DNA from: Jidongwangia harbinensis
Lineage (GTDB): Bacteria; Actinomycetota; Actinomycetes; Mycobacteriales; Micromonosporaceae
DNA length: 64,000 nt
Direction of reading: 5' to 3'
NCBI RefSeq assembly: GCF_020216025.1
Contig: NZ_JAIWNC010000034.1
Location: 1 to 64,000, forward strand
Shown here: one piece after another, positions 8,233-17,318 of the stretch
How the letters are laid out: every line of letters starts with the position of its first letter
How positions within the stretch are numbered: position 1 is the stretch's first letter
Notes under the pieces: model-generated
Told to the model about the DNA's origin: nothing
Database searches by the model: none
Seen by the model: the letters and a program-made list of their open reading frames with translations, nothing else
Made by a program: the position numbers and the translations under genes

Positions 8233-9108
8233 TCAGTTCACCGGAAGCGCGGACGGGCCGGCGTCGCGCAGCGACCGGGTCAGGGTGCGGTCGCTGAGCC
8301 ACAGGAAGCAGCGCACCCGCCGTTCGCCGTTCTGCCATTCGGCGCGGGTCGGGTTGAACGAGATCCAGCCGGCCCGGTACTGCACGTCGCCGTCGTCGGG
8401 CACGCCGGTGTAGTCGGCTATCGCGCTCCGGCAGCCGGCCGCGGTGCGGGTGCGGTCGGCGCTCTGTTTCGCGTACGAGACGTCCGGCGCCCGCCACAGT
8501 CCGACGAACTCGGCGGTGTGTTTCGCGGTGCAGGACGTCGGCTTCATGGTGCGGACCGCGTCGTCGTTCACGGCCGGCGAGAAGCAGCCCAGGCGCAGCG
8601 GCGAGTCGCGGGTCAGTTCGCCGGCCAGGCTGCCGGTGCGGCTGGTGTCGTTGTTGCCGTCGAGGTCCGCCTGGACCAGGTCGCACCGGTACCAGCGGGC
8701 GCCGCCGGACCACGCCGTGCGGGCCGGCCACGCCACCCGGATGCCGAGCCGGGCCTCCCGCCACGGTCCGCCGAGGAACGCGGCGGCGGCCTCTGCGCAC
8801 CGGGTGTACGCGGTCCGGGCCGCGGCCGACCCGGCGGTGGGCGGGGCCGCGGCGTCGGCGGCGGTGCCGACGTGAAACGTCTCGGCGACGTGCAGCTCGT
8901 CGCAGCCGACCGGGCGGTGCAGGTCCAGCGAGACGCTGTCCGTCACGCTTTCGTGGCACTGCCCGGCGGCGGGGCGGAACGGTTCCGCCGCCGGTGGCAC
9001 CGCCCAGTCGTCGGTGAGGTCGCCGTCGGTGCCGTACGGCGGTGCCGGCGTGCAGGCTGCGGCGCCGGTCACCAGCAGGACCGCGAGCAGGGCCGGCAGC
9101 CGGCGCAT
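8233..9108 (-). CDS. Lipoprotein, septum-formation-domain-like, copy 1
   Basis: 291 residues from the ATG at 9108, which has a GGAGG site; the frame extends upstream but without a better start. The signal peptide MRRLPALLAVLLVTGAAACT ends in lipobox AAAC. The body has the same layout as the gene downstream: CHESVTD..CDELHVAETFHVG, then RWYRCDLVQ, then CFSPAV..CTAKHTAEFVGLW, then CRSAIADY and FLWLSD. The shared phrases show a tandem duplication followed by divergence. It is the first gene of a two-gene - strand operon divergent from rpe. Confidence 0.7.
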   Translation of the reverse strand: MRRLPALLAVLLVTGAAACTPAPPYGTDGDLTDDWAVPPAAEPFRPAAGQCHESVTDSVSLDLHRPVGCDELHVAETFHVGTAADAAAPPTAGSAAARTAYTRCAEAAAAFLGGPWREARLGIRVAWPARTAWSGGARWYRCDLVQADLDGNNDTSRTGSLAGELTRDSPLRLGCFSPAVNDDAVRTMKPTSCTAKHTAEFVGLWRAPDVSYAKQSADRTRTAAGCRSAIADYTGVPDDGDVQYRAGWISFNPTRAEWQNGERRVRCFLWLSDRTLTRSLRDAGPSALPVN

Positions 9109-9220
9109 CGAGCCTCCGCGAGTGATCATCGGGGGAGCGTGACGAGTGACACCCATGAGTATCCCGGTACGGGTCTCCGGCGCGGCCACGGGACCCGGAC
9201 ACGATCACGCCTCGACGTCA

Positions 9221-9226
9221 TACACT
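9221..9226 (+). promoter_or_regulatory. TACACT -10 element, leaderless start for rpe
   Basis: TACACT lies seven bases before the GTG at 9234, and there is no ribosome-binding site between them. This spacing predicts a transcript starting at or next to the start codon, a common arrangement in actinobacteria. No good -35 element is visible. Confidence 0.5.
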
Positions 9227-9233
9227 TTCAGCC

Positions 9234-9911
9234 GTGGAGTCATCGCCGATCATCGCCCCGAGCATCCTCGCCGCGGACTTCGCCCGTCTCGCCGACGAGG
9301 TGGGGGCGATCGAGGGTGCGGCCGACTGGGTGCACGTGGACGTCATGGACAACCATTTCGTGCCCAATCTGACGCTCGGGCTGCCGGTGGTGGAGAGCTT
9401 GCGGAAGGCGACCACCGTCCCGTTCGACGTGCACCTGATGATCACCGACCCGGAGCGCTGGGCGCCCGGTTACGCGGAGGCCGGCGCGTACAACGTCACG
9501 TTCCACGCCGAGGCGTGCGACGACCCGGTGGCGCTGGCCAAGACGTTGCGGGCGGCCGGGTCGAAGGCGGGCCTGGCGATCGACCGGGACACGCCGGTCG
9601 AGCCGTACCTCGAGATGTTGCCCTTTGTGGACACGCTGCTGATCATGACGATCAAGGCCGGTTTCGGTGGCCAGAAGTTCCTGCCGGAGATGCTGGACAA
9701 GGTGCGTGACGTGCGCAGGCGCATCGCGGCGGGCGGCCTGGAGGTGCGGCTGGAGGTGGACGGCGGCATCTCGGCGGACACCATCGAGCAGGCGGCCGAG
9801 GCGGGCGCGGACGCGTTCGTGGCCGGCACCGCGGTCTACGGCGCCGACGATCCCGCGGCGGCGGTCCGCAGGCTCCGCGCGCTGGCCGCGCCGATGGTGG
9901 CCGGACAGTGA
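9234..9911 (+). CDS. rpe: Ribulose-phosphate 3-epimerase
   Basis: 225-residue TIM-barrel enzyme of the pentose phosphate pathway that interconverts ribulose 5-phosphate and xylulose 5-phosphate. Visible signatures are IAPSILAADFARL, the metal-binding and catalytic segments VHVDVMDNHFVPNLTLG and FDVHLMITDP, then MTIKAGFGGQKF and LEVDGGISADTI near the C-terminus, and the phosphate-site VAGTAVYG. It starts at GTG 9234 and is probably leaderless. The stop codon lies inside the first unit of a 74-bp repeat. Its pathway supplies ribulose 5-phosphate for the riboflavin genes downstream. Confidence 0.96.
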   Translation: MESSPIIAPSILAADFARLADEVGAIEGAADWVHVDVMDNHFVPNLTLGLPVVESLRKATTVPFDVHLMITDPERWAPGYAEAGAYNVTFHAEACDDPVALAKTLRAAGSKAGLAIDRDTPVEPYLEMLPFVDTLLIMTIKAGFGGQKFLPEMLDKVRDVRRRIAAGGLEVRLEVDGGISADTIEQAAEAGADAFVAGTAVYGADDPAAAVRRLRALAAPMVAGQ

Positions 9912-10126
9912 GCGTAGCGGGGAGGCTACGGCCCGGACCACGATGGCGGACGAGCGCCGAGCCGCGGAGCGGGGGCCGACAGTGAGCGTAGCGGGGAGGC
10001 TACGGCCCGGACCACGATGGCGGACGGGTGCCGAGCCGCGGAGCGGGGGCCGACAGTGAGCGTAGCGGGGAGGCTACGGCCCGGACCACGATGGCGGACG
10101 AGCGCCGAGCCGCGGAGCGGGGGCCG
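9908..10126. repeat. Three tandem copies of a 74-bp unit between rpe and the response regulator
   Basis: Units start at 9908, 9982 and 10056 and are almost identical, the middle one having GGGTGCC for GAGCGCC. The first overlaps the rpe stop codon and the third runs into the upstream region of the next gene. Each unit contains CGTAGC-GGGGAG-GCTACG, a 6-bp hairpin, and a second possible pairing CGGCCC with GGGCCG at its end. The array has no unique spacers. Confidence 0.9.
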
Positions 10127-10168
10127 GCCGCGCGCGGCGCGCGGGCCACGGCGCGGCGGGAGCGAGCG

Positions 10169-11176
10169 ATGAGCACCGGCGTGGTGCGGCACAAGTCCGA
10201 CGACATCGTCCGCGAGCCGGACGAGGGGCCGGACGTCATCCTGGTGGTGGACGACGACGACGACATCGCCAGTTTCGTCGCGTTCAACCTGAAGGTGCAC
10301 GGCTTCGAGGTGATCCGGGCGCGGGACGGCCGCGAGGCGCTGGAGATGATCGAGACCAGCCGTCCGGACCTGGCCGTCATCGACTGGATGATGCCGAACA
10401 TGGACGGCGTCGAGCTGACCCGCCGGCTGCGCGCCGAGCCGCTCACCTCGGCCCTGCCGGTGATCATGCTGACCGCGCGCAGCATGACCGTGGACAAGGT
10501 GGTCGGCCTCACCGCCGGCGTCGACGACTACCTGGTCAAACCGTTCGACACCGCGGAACTGATCGCGCGGGTGTCGTCCACGCTGCGGCGCAACAAGGAG
10601 TTCCGGGAGGTCTCGCCGCTGACCGGGCTGCCCGGCAACGCCCGGGTGCGGCGGGAGATCGCGGACCGGATGAAGGCCGGCGGCGACTACTCGGTCGGCT
10701 ACATCGACATCGACCGGTTCAAGAGCGTCAACGACGTGTACGGCTTCGACCGCGGCGACGAGTTCATCACCGCGCTGGCCCGCAGCCTGCACCGGGCGGT
10801 GGCCACCTCGGGCCGGCCACCGGTGTTCCTCGGCCACATCGGCGGCGACGACTTCGTCTTCATCTGCACGCCGGACCAGGTGCTGCCGCTGACCAAGCGG
10901 GCGGTGACCGATTTCGAGCACTCCGCCGACGAGCTGTACGACGCCGAGGACGCCCAGCGCGGCTACATCGAGGTGCCGGACCGGCGCGGCAACAAGCAGC
11001 GGGCGGCGCTGGTCACGCTCTCCATCGGGGTGGCCGAGTCGAAGACCACCGGCCGCCGGTTCAACGACCCGCGGGTGGTGATGGCGGTGGCCTCGGAGAT
11101 GAAGAAGGTCGCGAAGAGCCAGCCCGGTTCGTACGTGGCGATCGACCGTCGCGGCCTGGAGAACGCCGACGACTGA
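10169..11176 (+). CDS. Response regulator with GGDEF-type output domain
   Basis: 335 residues from ATG 10169 (an upstream in-frame extension would translate the repeat array and is rejected). The receiver domain is at about residues 22-138, with acidic cluster VVDDDDD, phospho-acceptor D72 in VIDWMMPNMDG, the LTAR Thr and the VKPF Lys. The C-terminal half is a diguanylate-cyclase-like domain: YIDIDRFKSVNDVYGFDRGDEF and active-site loop GGDDF (225-229). I see no RxxD inhibitory site before that loop. It probably makes or once made cyclic di-GMP on phosphorylation. No histidine kinase is adjacent, so its partner is unknown. Confidence 0.8.
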   Translation: MSTGVVRHKSDDIVREPDEGPDVILVVDDDDDIASFVAFNLKVHGFEVIRARDGREALEMIETSRPDLAVIDWMMPNMDGVELTRRLRAEPLTSALPVIMLTARSMTVDKVVGLTAGVDDYLVKPFDTAELIARVSSTLRRNKEFREVSPLTGLPGNARVRREIADRMKAGGDYSVGYIDIDRFKSVNDVYGFDRGDEFITALARSLHRAVATSGRPPVFLGHIGGDDFVFICTPDQVLPLTKRAVTDFEHSADELYDAEDAQRGYIEVPDRRGNKQRAALVTLSIGVAESKTTGRRFNDPRVVMAVASEMKKVAKSQPGSYVAIDRRGLENADD

Positions 11177-11243
11177 TGTGACCTTCCACGCGCGGCGGGT
11201 GGCATCTTCGCGGATCCGTGCAAGACTCGAAGGTAACCCACCA

Positions 11244-11443
11244 CGCGCTGGCGGGACTCGGTGAAATTCCGAACCGGCGGTGATCCTGCGGGCGAGAGCC
11301 TCAGGTAAGCCCGCGACCCGGACGACGCACTGCTCGATTCCCGAGCATCGACGGACGGTGGACCTGGTGAGACTCCGGGGCCGACGGTTGATCGACCGGC
11401 ATTCGTGCCGGCCGGTCAGACAGTCCGGATGGGAGACAGCGCG
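11244..11443 (+). promoter_or_regulatory. FMN riboswitch (RFN element)
   Basis: The conserved blocks are in order: GGTGAAATTCCGAACCGGCG (around 11260), GCCCGCGACCCGG, CTGGTGAGACTCCGGGGCCG, and CAGTCCGGATGGGAGA. The closing P1 stem is visible as CGCGCT (11244-11249) with AGCGCG (11438-11443). FMN binding is known to repress riboflavin genes behind this element. It lies 130 bases before ribD. Confidence 0.93.
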
Positions 11444-11478
11444 CGGGAACTGGACCCGGGGCTCGTTGCGGCGTGCTC

Positions 11479-11499
11479 CGGCAGGGGGCGGCGCTGCCG
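11479..11499 (+). promoter_or_regulatory. Hairpin in riboswitch expression platform
   Basis: CGGCAG (11479-11484) can pair with CTGCCG (11494-11499) in the 130-base stretch between the aptamer and ribD. No U-run follows. It could take part in the switch, either as a terminator or by changing access to the ribosome site, but which is not clear from sequence. Confidence 0.35.
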
Positions 11500-11573
11500 T
11501 ACCCCGATGTCCCGTATCCGGCGTTTCCTCGTCTTTTCAGCGCGTGTCTGTACCGCGCGAGGAGGACGCCGAG

Positions 11574-12647
11574 ATGGTCACCGAGGACGAGGCGATGCGC
11601 CGCGCCGTTGCGCTGGCCGCCCGGGGCCTCGGCACCACCAGCCCCAACCCGGTGGTCGGCTGCCTGCTGCTCGGCGCGGACGGCGCGGTGGTGGGTGAGG
11701 GCTTCCACGCGTACGCCGGCGGGCCGCACGCCGAGATCGTGGCGCTCGCCCAGGCCGGTGAGCTGGCCCGGGGCGGCACCGCCGTGGTCACCCTGGAACC
11801 CTGCAACCACACCGGCCGGACCGGCCCCTGCTCGCAGGCGCTGATCGCGGCCGGGATCAAGCGGGTGGTCATCGCGGTGGACGACCCGACGCCGGTCGCG
11901 GCGGGCGGCGCGGCCCGGCTCCGCGACGCCGGGGTGCAGGTCGAGACCGGGGTACGCCGGGCCGAGGCGGAAGCCGGCAACCTGGCCTGGCTCACCGCGG
12001 TCCGGCGCACCCGCCCGTACCTGACCTGGAAGTTCGCCGCCACGCTGGACGGGCGCTCGGCCGCCGCGGACGGCACCAGCCAGTGGATCACCTCGTCGCC
12101 GGCCCGGATCGACGTGCACGAGCTGCGCAGCACCGTCGACGCCGTCATCGCCGGGGTGGGCACGGTCGTCGCCGACGATCCGCAGCTCACCGTCCGGGAG
12201 CTGCGGGACGGCCGGCTGGCGATCACCCAGCCGCTGCGGGTGGTGGTGGACACCGCCGGGCGTACCCCGGGGGACGCCCGGATCCGCGACGGAGCCGCAC
12301 CCACCTGGATCGCCACCGCGGCCGACCTGGGCACCGGCCCGGACGGCCGGGTCGACCTGTCCGCGCTGATGGCCGGCCTGTACGCCCGCGGCGTGCGCGC
12401 CGCGCTGCTGGAGGGCGGCCCCACGCTGGCCGGCGCGTTCCTGGCCGCCGGGCTGGTCGACCGGGTGGTCGGCTACGTCGCACCGAAGCTGCTCGGAGCC
12501 GGCCGCAGCGCCCTGGTCGACGCCGGCATCGGCACCATCGCCGACGCCGTCGACCTGGACTTCACCGACATCACGCAGATCGGCCCCGACCTGCGTTTCA
12601 CCGCGTCGCTGCGGCCCAAGCCCGCCGACCGCCCCGAAGGAGCCTGA
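11574..12647 (+). CDS. ribD: Bifunctional riboflavin deaminase/reductase RibD
   Basis: 357 residues catalysing two consecutive riboflavin steps: deamination of the pyrimidine intermediate and reduction of its ribose side chain. The N-terminal deaminase zinc site is HAE (in GGPHAEIVAL) with PCNHTGRTGPC. The C-terminal reductase starts around residue 145 (RPYLTWKFAATLDGRSAA, SQWITS, DAVIAGVGTV). I chose ATG 11574, behind GAGGAGG; upstream in-frame codons belong to the riboswitch. First gene of the ribD-ribE-ribBA-ribH operon; the stop is directly followed by the ribE ATG. Confidence 0.95.
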   Translation: MVTEDEAMRRAVALAARGLGTTSPNPVVGCLLLGADGAVVGEGFHAYAGGPHAEIVALAQAGELARGGTAVVTLEPCNHTGRTGPCSQALIAAGIKRVVIAVDDPTPVAAGGAARLRDAGVQVETGVRRAEAEAGNLAWLTAVRRTRPYLTWKFAATLDGRSAAADGTSQWITSSPARIDVHELRSTVDAVIAGVGTVVADDPQLTVRELRDGRLAITQPLRVVVDTAGRTPGDARIRDGAAPTWIATAADLGTGPDGRVDLSALMAGLYARGVRAALLEGGPTLAGAFLAAGLVDRVVGYVAPKLLGAGRSALVDAGIGTIADAVDLDFTDITQIGPDLRFTASLRPKPADRPEGA

Positions 12648-13239
12648 ATGTTCACCGGCATTGTCGAGGAACTGGGTGAGGTCGTGCGCCTCACCGACGT
12701 GGGCGGCGACTCGGCCGTCCTCGCGGTACACGGACCGCTGGTCGCCTCGGACGCGCGGCACGGCGACTCCATCTCGGTCAACGGCGTCTGTCTCACCGTG
12801 ATCGACAACGTCGACGGGGTGTTCACCGCGGACGTGATGGGCGAGACGCTGCGCCGGTCGTCGCTCGGTGTGCTGCGCCCGGGCAGCGCGGTCAACCTGG
12901 AACGCGCCGCCACCGTGGGCGGCCGGCTCGGCGGGCACCTGGTCCAGGGGCACGTCGACGGCGTCTCGAAGATCGTCGCTCGGGAGCCCGCCGACGACTG
13001 GGAGGTGCTGACGTTCGCGCTGCCCGCGGACCTTGCCCGGTACGTCGTGGAGAAGGGCTCGATCACCGTCGACGGGGTGTCGCTGACCGTGATGGCGGTC
13101 TCCGACGACACGTTCCGGGTGGGGCTGATCCCCACCACGCTGAAGCTCACCGTGCTCGGCGGCAAGGCCGTCGGCGACCCGGTGAACCTCGAGGTCGACA
13201 TCATCGCCAAGTACGTCGAGAAGATGCTGGGGGAACGTC

Positions 13240-13250
<11 letters not shown>
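12648..13250 (+). CDS. ribE: Riboflavin synthase alpha subunit
   Basis: 200 residues. It dismutates two 6,7-dimethyl-8-ribityllumazine molecules to riboflavin. The start MFTGIVEELGEV is the family hallmark. Two lumazine-binding repeats follow, each with a conserved GDSISVNGVCLTV or GSITVDGVSLTV strand and a GGHLVQGHVDG segment at the junction. The ATG abuts the ribD stop, and its last 11 bases overlap the GTG start of ribBA, so the genes are tightly coupled translationally. Confidence 0.96.
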
Positions 13251-14445
<1,195 letters not shown>

Positions 14446-14492
14446 CGCCGGCCTCTTCTACGACCAGAATATTTCTCAACCAGGGGGGCGTT

Positions 14493-14966
14493 ATGGCTGG
14501 CTTCGGGGATCCGCATCTCGACATCGTCGACGCGGCCGGGCTCAGGCTCGGCATCGTCGGCTCGCGCTGGCACTCCGACCTGGTCGACCACATGGTCGAC
14601 CGGGCGCAGCAGGCGGCGAAGGCGTGCGGCGTGGACGACGTGGTGGTGACCCGGGTGGCCGGCTCGGTGGAGCTGCCCGTGGTGGCGCAGGCGCTGGCCA
14701 AGCGCTGCGACGCGGTGGTGGCGCTGGGCGTGGTGATCCGGGGCGAGACCGCACACTTCGACTACGTCTGCGACGCGGTCACCGCCGGGCTGACCCGGGT
14801 CTCGCTGGACGCGGAGACCCCGGTGGCGCACGGCGTGCTCACCGTCGAGTCGCTGGGCCAGGCCCGGGACCGGGCCGGGCTGGAGGACTCGATCGAGGAC
14901 AAGGGCTGGCAGAGCACGGTGGCGGTGCTGGACGCGGCGCTCACCGTGCGGTCGCTGCGCGGCTAG
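14493..14966 (+). CDS. ribH: 6,7-dimethyl-8-ribityllumazine synthase
   Basis: 157 residues that condense the ribitylamino-pyrimidine with DHBP, the penultimate riboflavin step; the family assembles into icosahedral or pentameric shells. Signatures: LGIVGSRWHSDLVDHM, VAGSVELPVVAQ, ALGVVIRGETAHFDYVC (substrate loop with catalytic His) and VAHGVLTVES. ATG 14493 follows an AGGGGGG ribosome site, 47 bases after ribBA. Last gene of the riboflavin operon; a strong hairpin follows the stop. Confidence 0.95.
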   Translation: MAGFGDPHLDIVDAAGLRLGIVGSRWHSDLVDHMVDRAQQAAKACGVDDVVVTRVAGSVELPVVAQALAKRCDAVVALGVVIRGETAHFDYVCDAVTAGLTRVSLDAETPVAHGVLTVESLGQARDRAGLEDSIEDKGWQSTVAVLDAALTVRSLRG

Positions 14967-14969
14967 GGC

Positions 14970-15006
14970 GTGCGGGCGGCGGCCGGTCGACGCCGCCGCC
15001 CCGCAC
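14970..15006. terminator. Strong hairpin between converging ribH and the orphan gene
   Basis: The left arm GTGCGGGCGGCGGC (14970-14983) pairs with the right arm at 14992-15006 over 14 base pairs with one bulged C; the loop is eight bases. No U-tract follows, as is usual for actinobacterial terminators. It sits between the two converging stop codons and could serve both strands. Confidence 0.75.
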
Positions 15007-15011
15007 GATGG

Positions 15012-16463
15012 TCAGCCCTTCGACGGACCCTTCTTCTGCTGCCCGCCCCCCGCGTTGGGGCCGTAGAGGCTGGCGATGAGCCTGGGGTCCACGGCGACCG
15101 AACTCACATTCGACCCGGCCGGATTGTTCCGCGGTGCCTGGTGGGTGGTCTGGGACGCGTTCGGGTTCCACGACGGTCCGGCCGTCGTCGGCTGCTGCGG
15201 TGGCCGTTGCGGTTGCTGGTACTGCGGATTCACGAGTCCCGCCCGCTGCCTGGCGAAATCCGTCGCGGCCCGGAGGGCCTCTCGTTCGACGCCGTTCTGG
15301 TCCAGGCCGAGGCTCGCGGCATTGGTCGCGAAATGGGTCCGGTAGTACTGCAACTCATGCGGAGCGACGTACGGCTGGCGCGAAGCGGGAGTGGGAGCCT
15401 GGAACGACGTCTGATATGGGCTCGGAGCGGGCCGCCCGGTGTTCGGAGAGGTGACCGAGAGGTTCGAGATCCGGTCGGACAGAACCTCGTCGTCACTGAC
15501 CCGGGAGGAGGACTCTACGGAGCCGGCGTACCCGCTGCTGCGTGGGCTGTTGCCCCCGCTGTTGGAACGGGACTCGGTGGCCTGCCGGTCACTGGACCAG
15601 GTCGGGGAATCGGTGCCCTGATGACCCCGGTTCGACGCGGAGCCGGAGCTTTGATTCTCGTACGTCTCCAGGGTCTCGGAACGTTGCAGGGAATACAGGG
15701 GCTGCTGCATGGGATTGTGCGGATCGCGGTCGACGCGCGAGAAGTCCTCCCGGACGACCTCGGTGCCGAACGGGGTCGTGGCGGGGTGTGCGGACGGGCC
15801 GCCGTAAGTGGACATCGGCGCATTCGTCTGCCGGTTGAAGCGGCCGGGCTCGGCCACCAGGACGAAGGCCTGAGAGGCGTCCCTGCGGACGTTGTTGTCC
15901 CTGCCGTCCAACTCGATTCGCGCATTCGGGTACTGTGCGCGCCAATCTCTGAAAATTTCGTTGAGGGTTTCTGCGCAGTAATCGCAGGGCTGGTCACCCG
16001 CGAACTTGATCTTAATAAGGTCAGGGTCTTTGAGCCCGGGGGCGGCTCCCGGTGCCGCCGGGTTGGCCGGCAACGAAAGCTGTGGGCGGGTGAGCATGAG
16101 TTCGCGGAGGTTCTGGCCCGTCCGGGTCTCGGACTCCCGTCCCGTCTTGTCCGCCTGAGGATGCGTGTTACGCCCCGAGTAATGCATTTGCCGAGTCGAT
16201 TCCAGACCGGCGGGCTCGGCGGGGGTGCGCCATTCGGCGGCCAGCGCATCCCGGCCCTCGGCGTTGGTGTAGTAGAACGAAACGGCCGCCGCGGACCACT
16301 TCGTGTTCGCCAGCGCCCTCAGTTCATTTCGCCTTCTTCCGGTGTACTGCGCCCGGTTCTGATCGGCATACTGGTAATCCGCCGTGGCTCGTGCCCTGGC
16401 AGCCTGCAGGTCCTGGAAAAGGCTTTCTGAGGTGACCCTGTTGCTTGCCCGTTGATACGGCAT
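15012..16463 (-). CDS. Unknown protein with possible deaminase-like zinc motif and long disordered tail
   Basis: 483 residues from ATG 16463, which has a GGAGGAG site seven bases away. I do not recognise the family. Residues ~1-205 look folded. They include KWSAAAVSFYYTNAEG, a His-rich stretch MHYSGRNTHPQADKTGRESE (93-112), and a strand-then-helix LIKIKFAGDQPCDYCAETL with CxxC at C160/C163 followed by strand ARIELDG. A His about 60 residues before a PCxxC helix is reminiscent of the deaminase fold, but the usual HAE is not exact. Residues ~210-360 and 411-483 are Ser/Asn/Gln/Pro-rich and probably disordered; 363-410 is a short helical island. No signal peptide or membrane segment. Codon use is less GC-biased than neighbours, suggesting acquisition. 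No immunity-like partner is visible beside it. Confidence 0.8.
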   Translation of the reverse strand: MPYQRASNRVTSESLFQDLQAARARATADYQYADQNRAQYTGRRRNELRALANTKWSAAAVSFYYTNAEGRDALAAEWRTPAEPAGLESTRQMHYSGRNTHPQADKTGRESETRTGQNLRELMLTRPQLSLPANPAAPGAAPGLKDPDLIKIKFAGDQPCDYCAETLNEIFRDWRAQYPNARIELDGRDNNVRRDASQAFVLVAEPGRFNRQTNAPMSTYGGPSAHPATTPFGTEVVREDFSRVDRDPHNPMQQPLYSLQRSETLETYENQSSGSASNRGHQGTDSPTWSSDRQATESRSNSGGNSPRSSGYAGSVESSSRVSDDEVLSDRISNLSVTSPNTGRPAPSPYQTSFQAPTPASRQPYVAPHELQYYRTHFATNAASLGLDQNGVEREALRAATDFARQRAGLVNPQYQQPQRPPQQPTTAGPSWNPNASQTTHQAPRNNPAGSNVSSVAVDPRLIASLYGPNAGGGQQKKGPSKG

Positions 16464-16490
16464 GCTCGCTCCTCCGCTAGGACCGGATGC

Positions 16491-16508
16491 CCTCGCGTGG
16501 AAGCGAGG
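16491..16508 (-). promoter_or_regulatory. Small hairpin upstream of the orphan gene
   Basis: CCTCGC (16491-16496) and GCGAGG (16503-16508) form a 6-bp stem with a six-base loop. It lies after the stop of the ABC ATPase gene and 28 bases before the orphan gene start, so it may end the transporter transcript or sit in the orphan gene leader. Confidence 0.35.
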
Positions 16509-16577
16509 ACGACCACCTTCCAACGGACCGAACGGCATCGCGGTTCACGGCGTCGAGTGAGACGGAGCACCCACGCC

Positions 16578-17318
16578 TCAGAGCCGTCCCGCCTCGATGA
16601 TGCGGGCCAGGAACTGCCGGGTCCGGGGCTCCACCGGATCGCCCAGCACCTGCTCGGGCGGCCCGGACTCGAGCACCCGGCCGCCGTCCAGGAACACCAC
16701 CCGGTCGGCGACCTGCCGGGCGAAGCCCATCTCGTGGGTGGCCAGCACCATGGTCATGCCCTCGGTCTTGAGGTCGCGGACCATGGTGAGCACCTCGCCC
16801 ACCAGCTCCGGGTCCAGCGCCGAGGTCACCTCGTCCAGCAGGAGCAGCCGCGGGTTGTTCACCAGCGCCCGGACGATCGCGACGCGCTGCTGCTGGCCGC
16901 CGGAGAGCCGGTCCGGGTACGCGTCCGCCTTGTCCGCCAGCCCGACCCGGTCCAGCCATTCCCGCGCCTGGTTCCGGGCCTCGGCGGCGGCCCGGCGGTG
17001 CACCTTGACCGGGGCCAGCGTGATGTTGTCCAGCACCGTCATGTGCGGGAACAGGTTGAACGACTGGAACACCATGCCGATCCGCCGGCGTACCCGGTCC
17101 GGGTCGACCCGCGGATCGGTGATGTCCTCGCCGTCCAGCCGGATCGTGCCGTCGTCGATCTCGGTGAGCAGGTTGACGCAGCGCAGCAGCGTCGACTTGC
17201 CCGAACCGGACGCGCCGATCAGCGCCACCACCTGGTGTTCGTCGACGTCCAGCGTGAGGTCGTCCAGCACCACGGCGGTGCCGAACACCTTGCGGACCCG
17301 GTCCACGGCGAGCAGCAT
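16578..17318 (-). CDS. Polar amino-acid ABC transporter ATP-binding protein
   Basis: 246 residues, the energy subunit of an amino-acid uptake system. Walker A is GASGSGKST, the Q-loop FQSFNLFPHMTVLDN, the signature LSGGQQQRVAIVRAL, Walker B LLLLDEVTSALDPE and the H-loop ATHEMGFA. The Q-loop text and helical segment match the GlnQ/HisP-type group. ATG 17318 shares its A with the TGA of the permease gene upstream (TGATG). Last gene of the binding protein-permease-ATPase operon. Confidence 0.92.
   Translation of the reverse strand: MLLAVDRVRKVFGTAVVLDDLTLDVDEHQVVALIGASGSGKSTLLRCVNLLTEIDDGTIRLDGEDITDPRVDPDRVRRRIGMVFQSFNLFPHMTVLDNITLAPVKVHRRAAAEARNQAREWLDRVGLADKADAYPDRLSGGQQQRVAIVRALVNNPRLLLLDEVTSALDPELVGEVLTMVRDLKTEGMTMVLATHEMGFARQVADRVVFLDGGRVLESGPPEQVLGDPVEPRTRQFLARIIEAGRL

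Noticed and set aside
9667..10059. Frame running out of rpe into the 74-bp repeats
   Set aside because: Wrong frame for rpe and repetitive; no family match.
11280..11573. N-terminal extension of RibD
   Set aside because: It would translate the FMN riboswitch; the ATG at 11574 has a good ribosome site and matches family N-termini.
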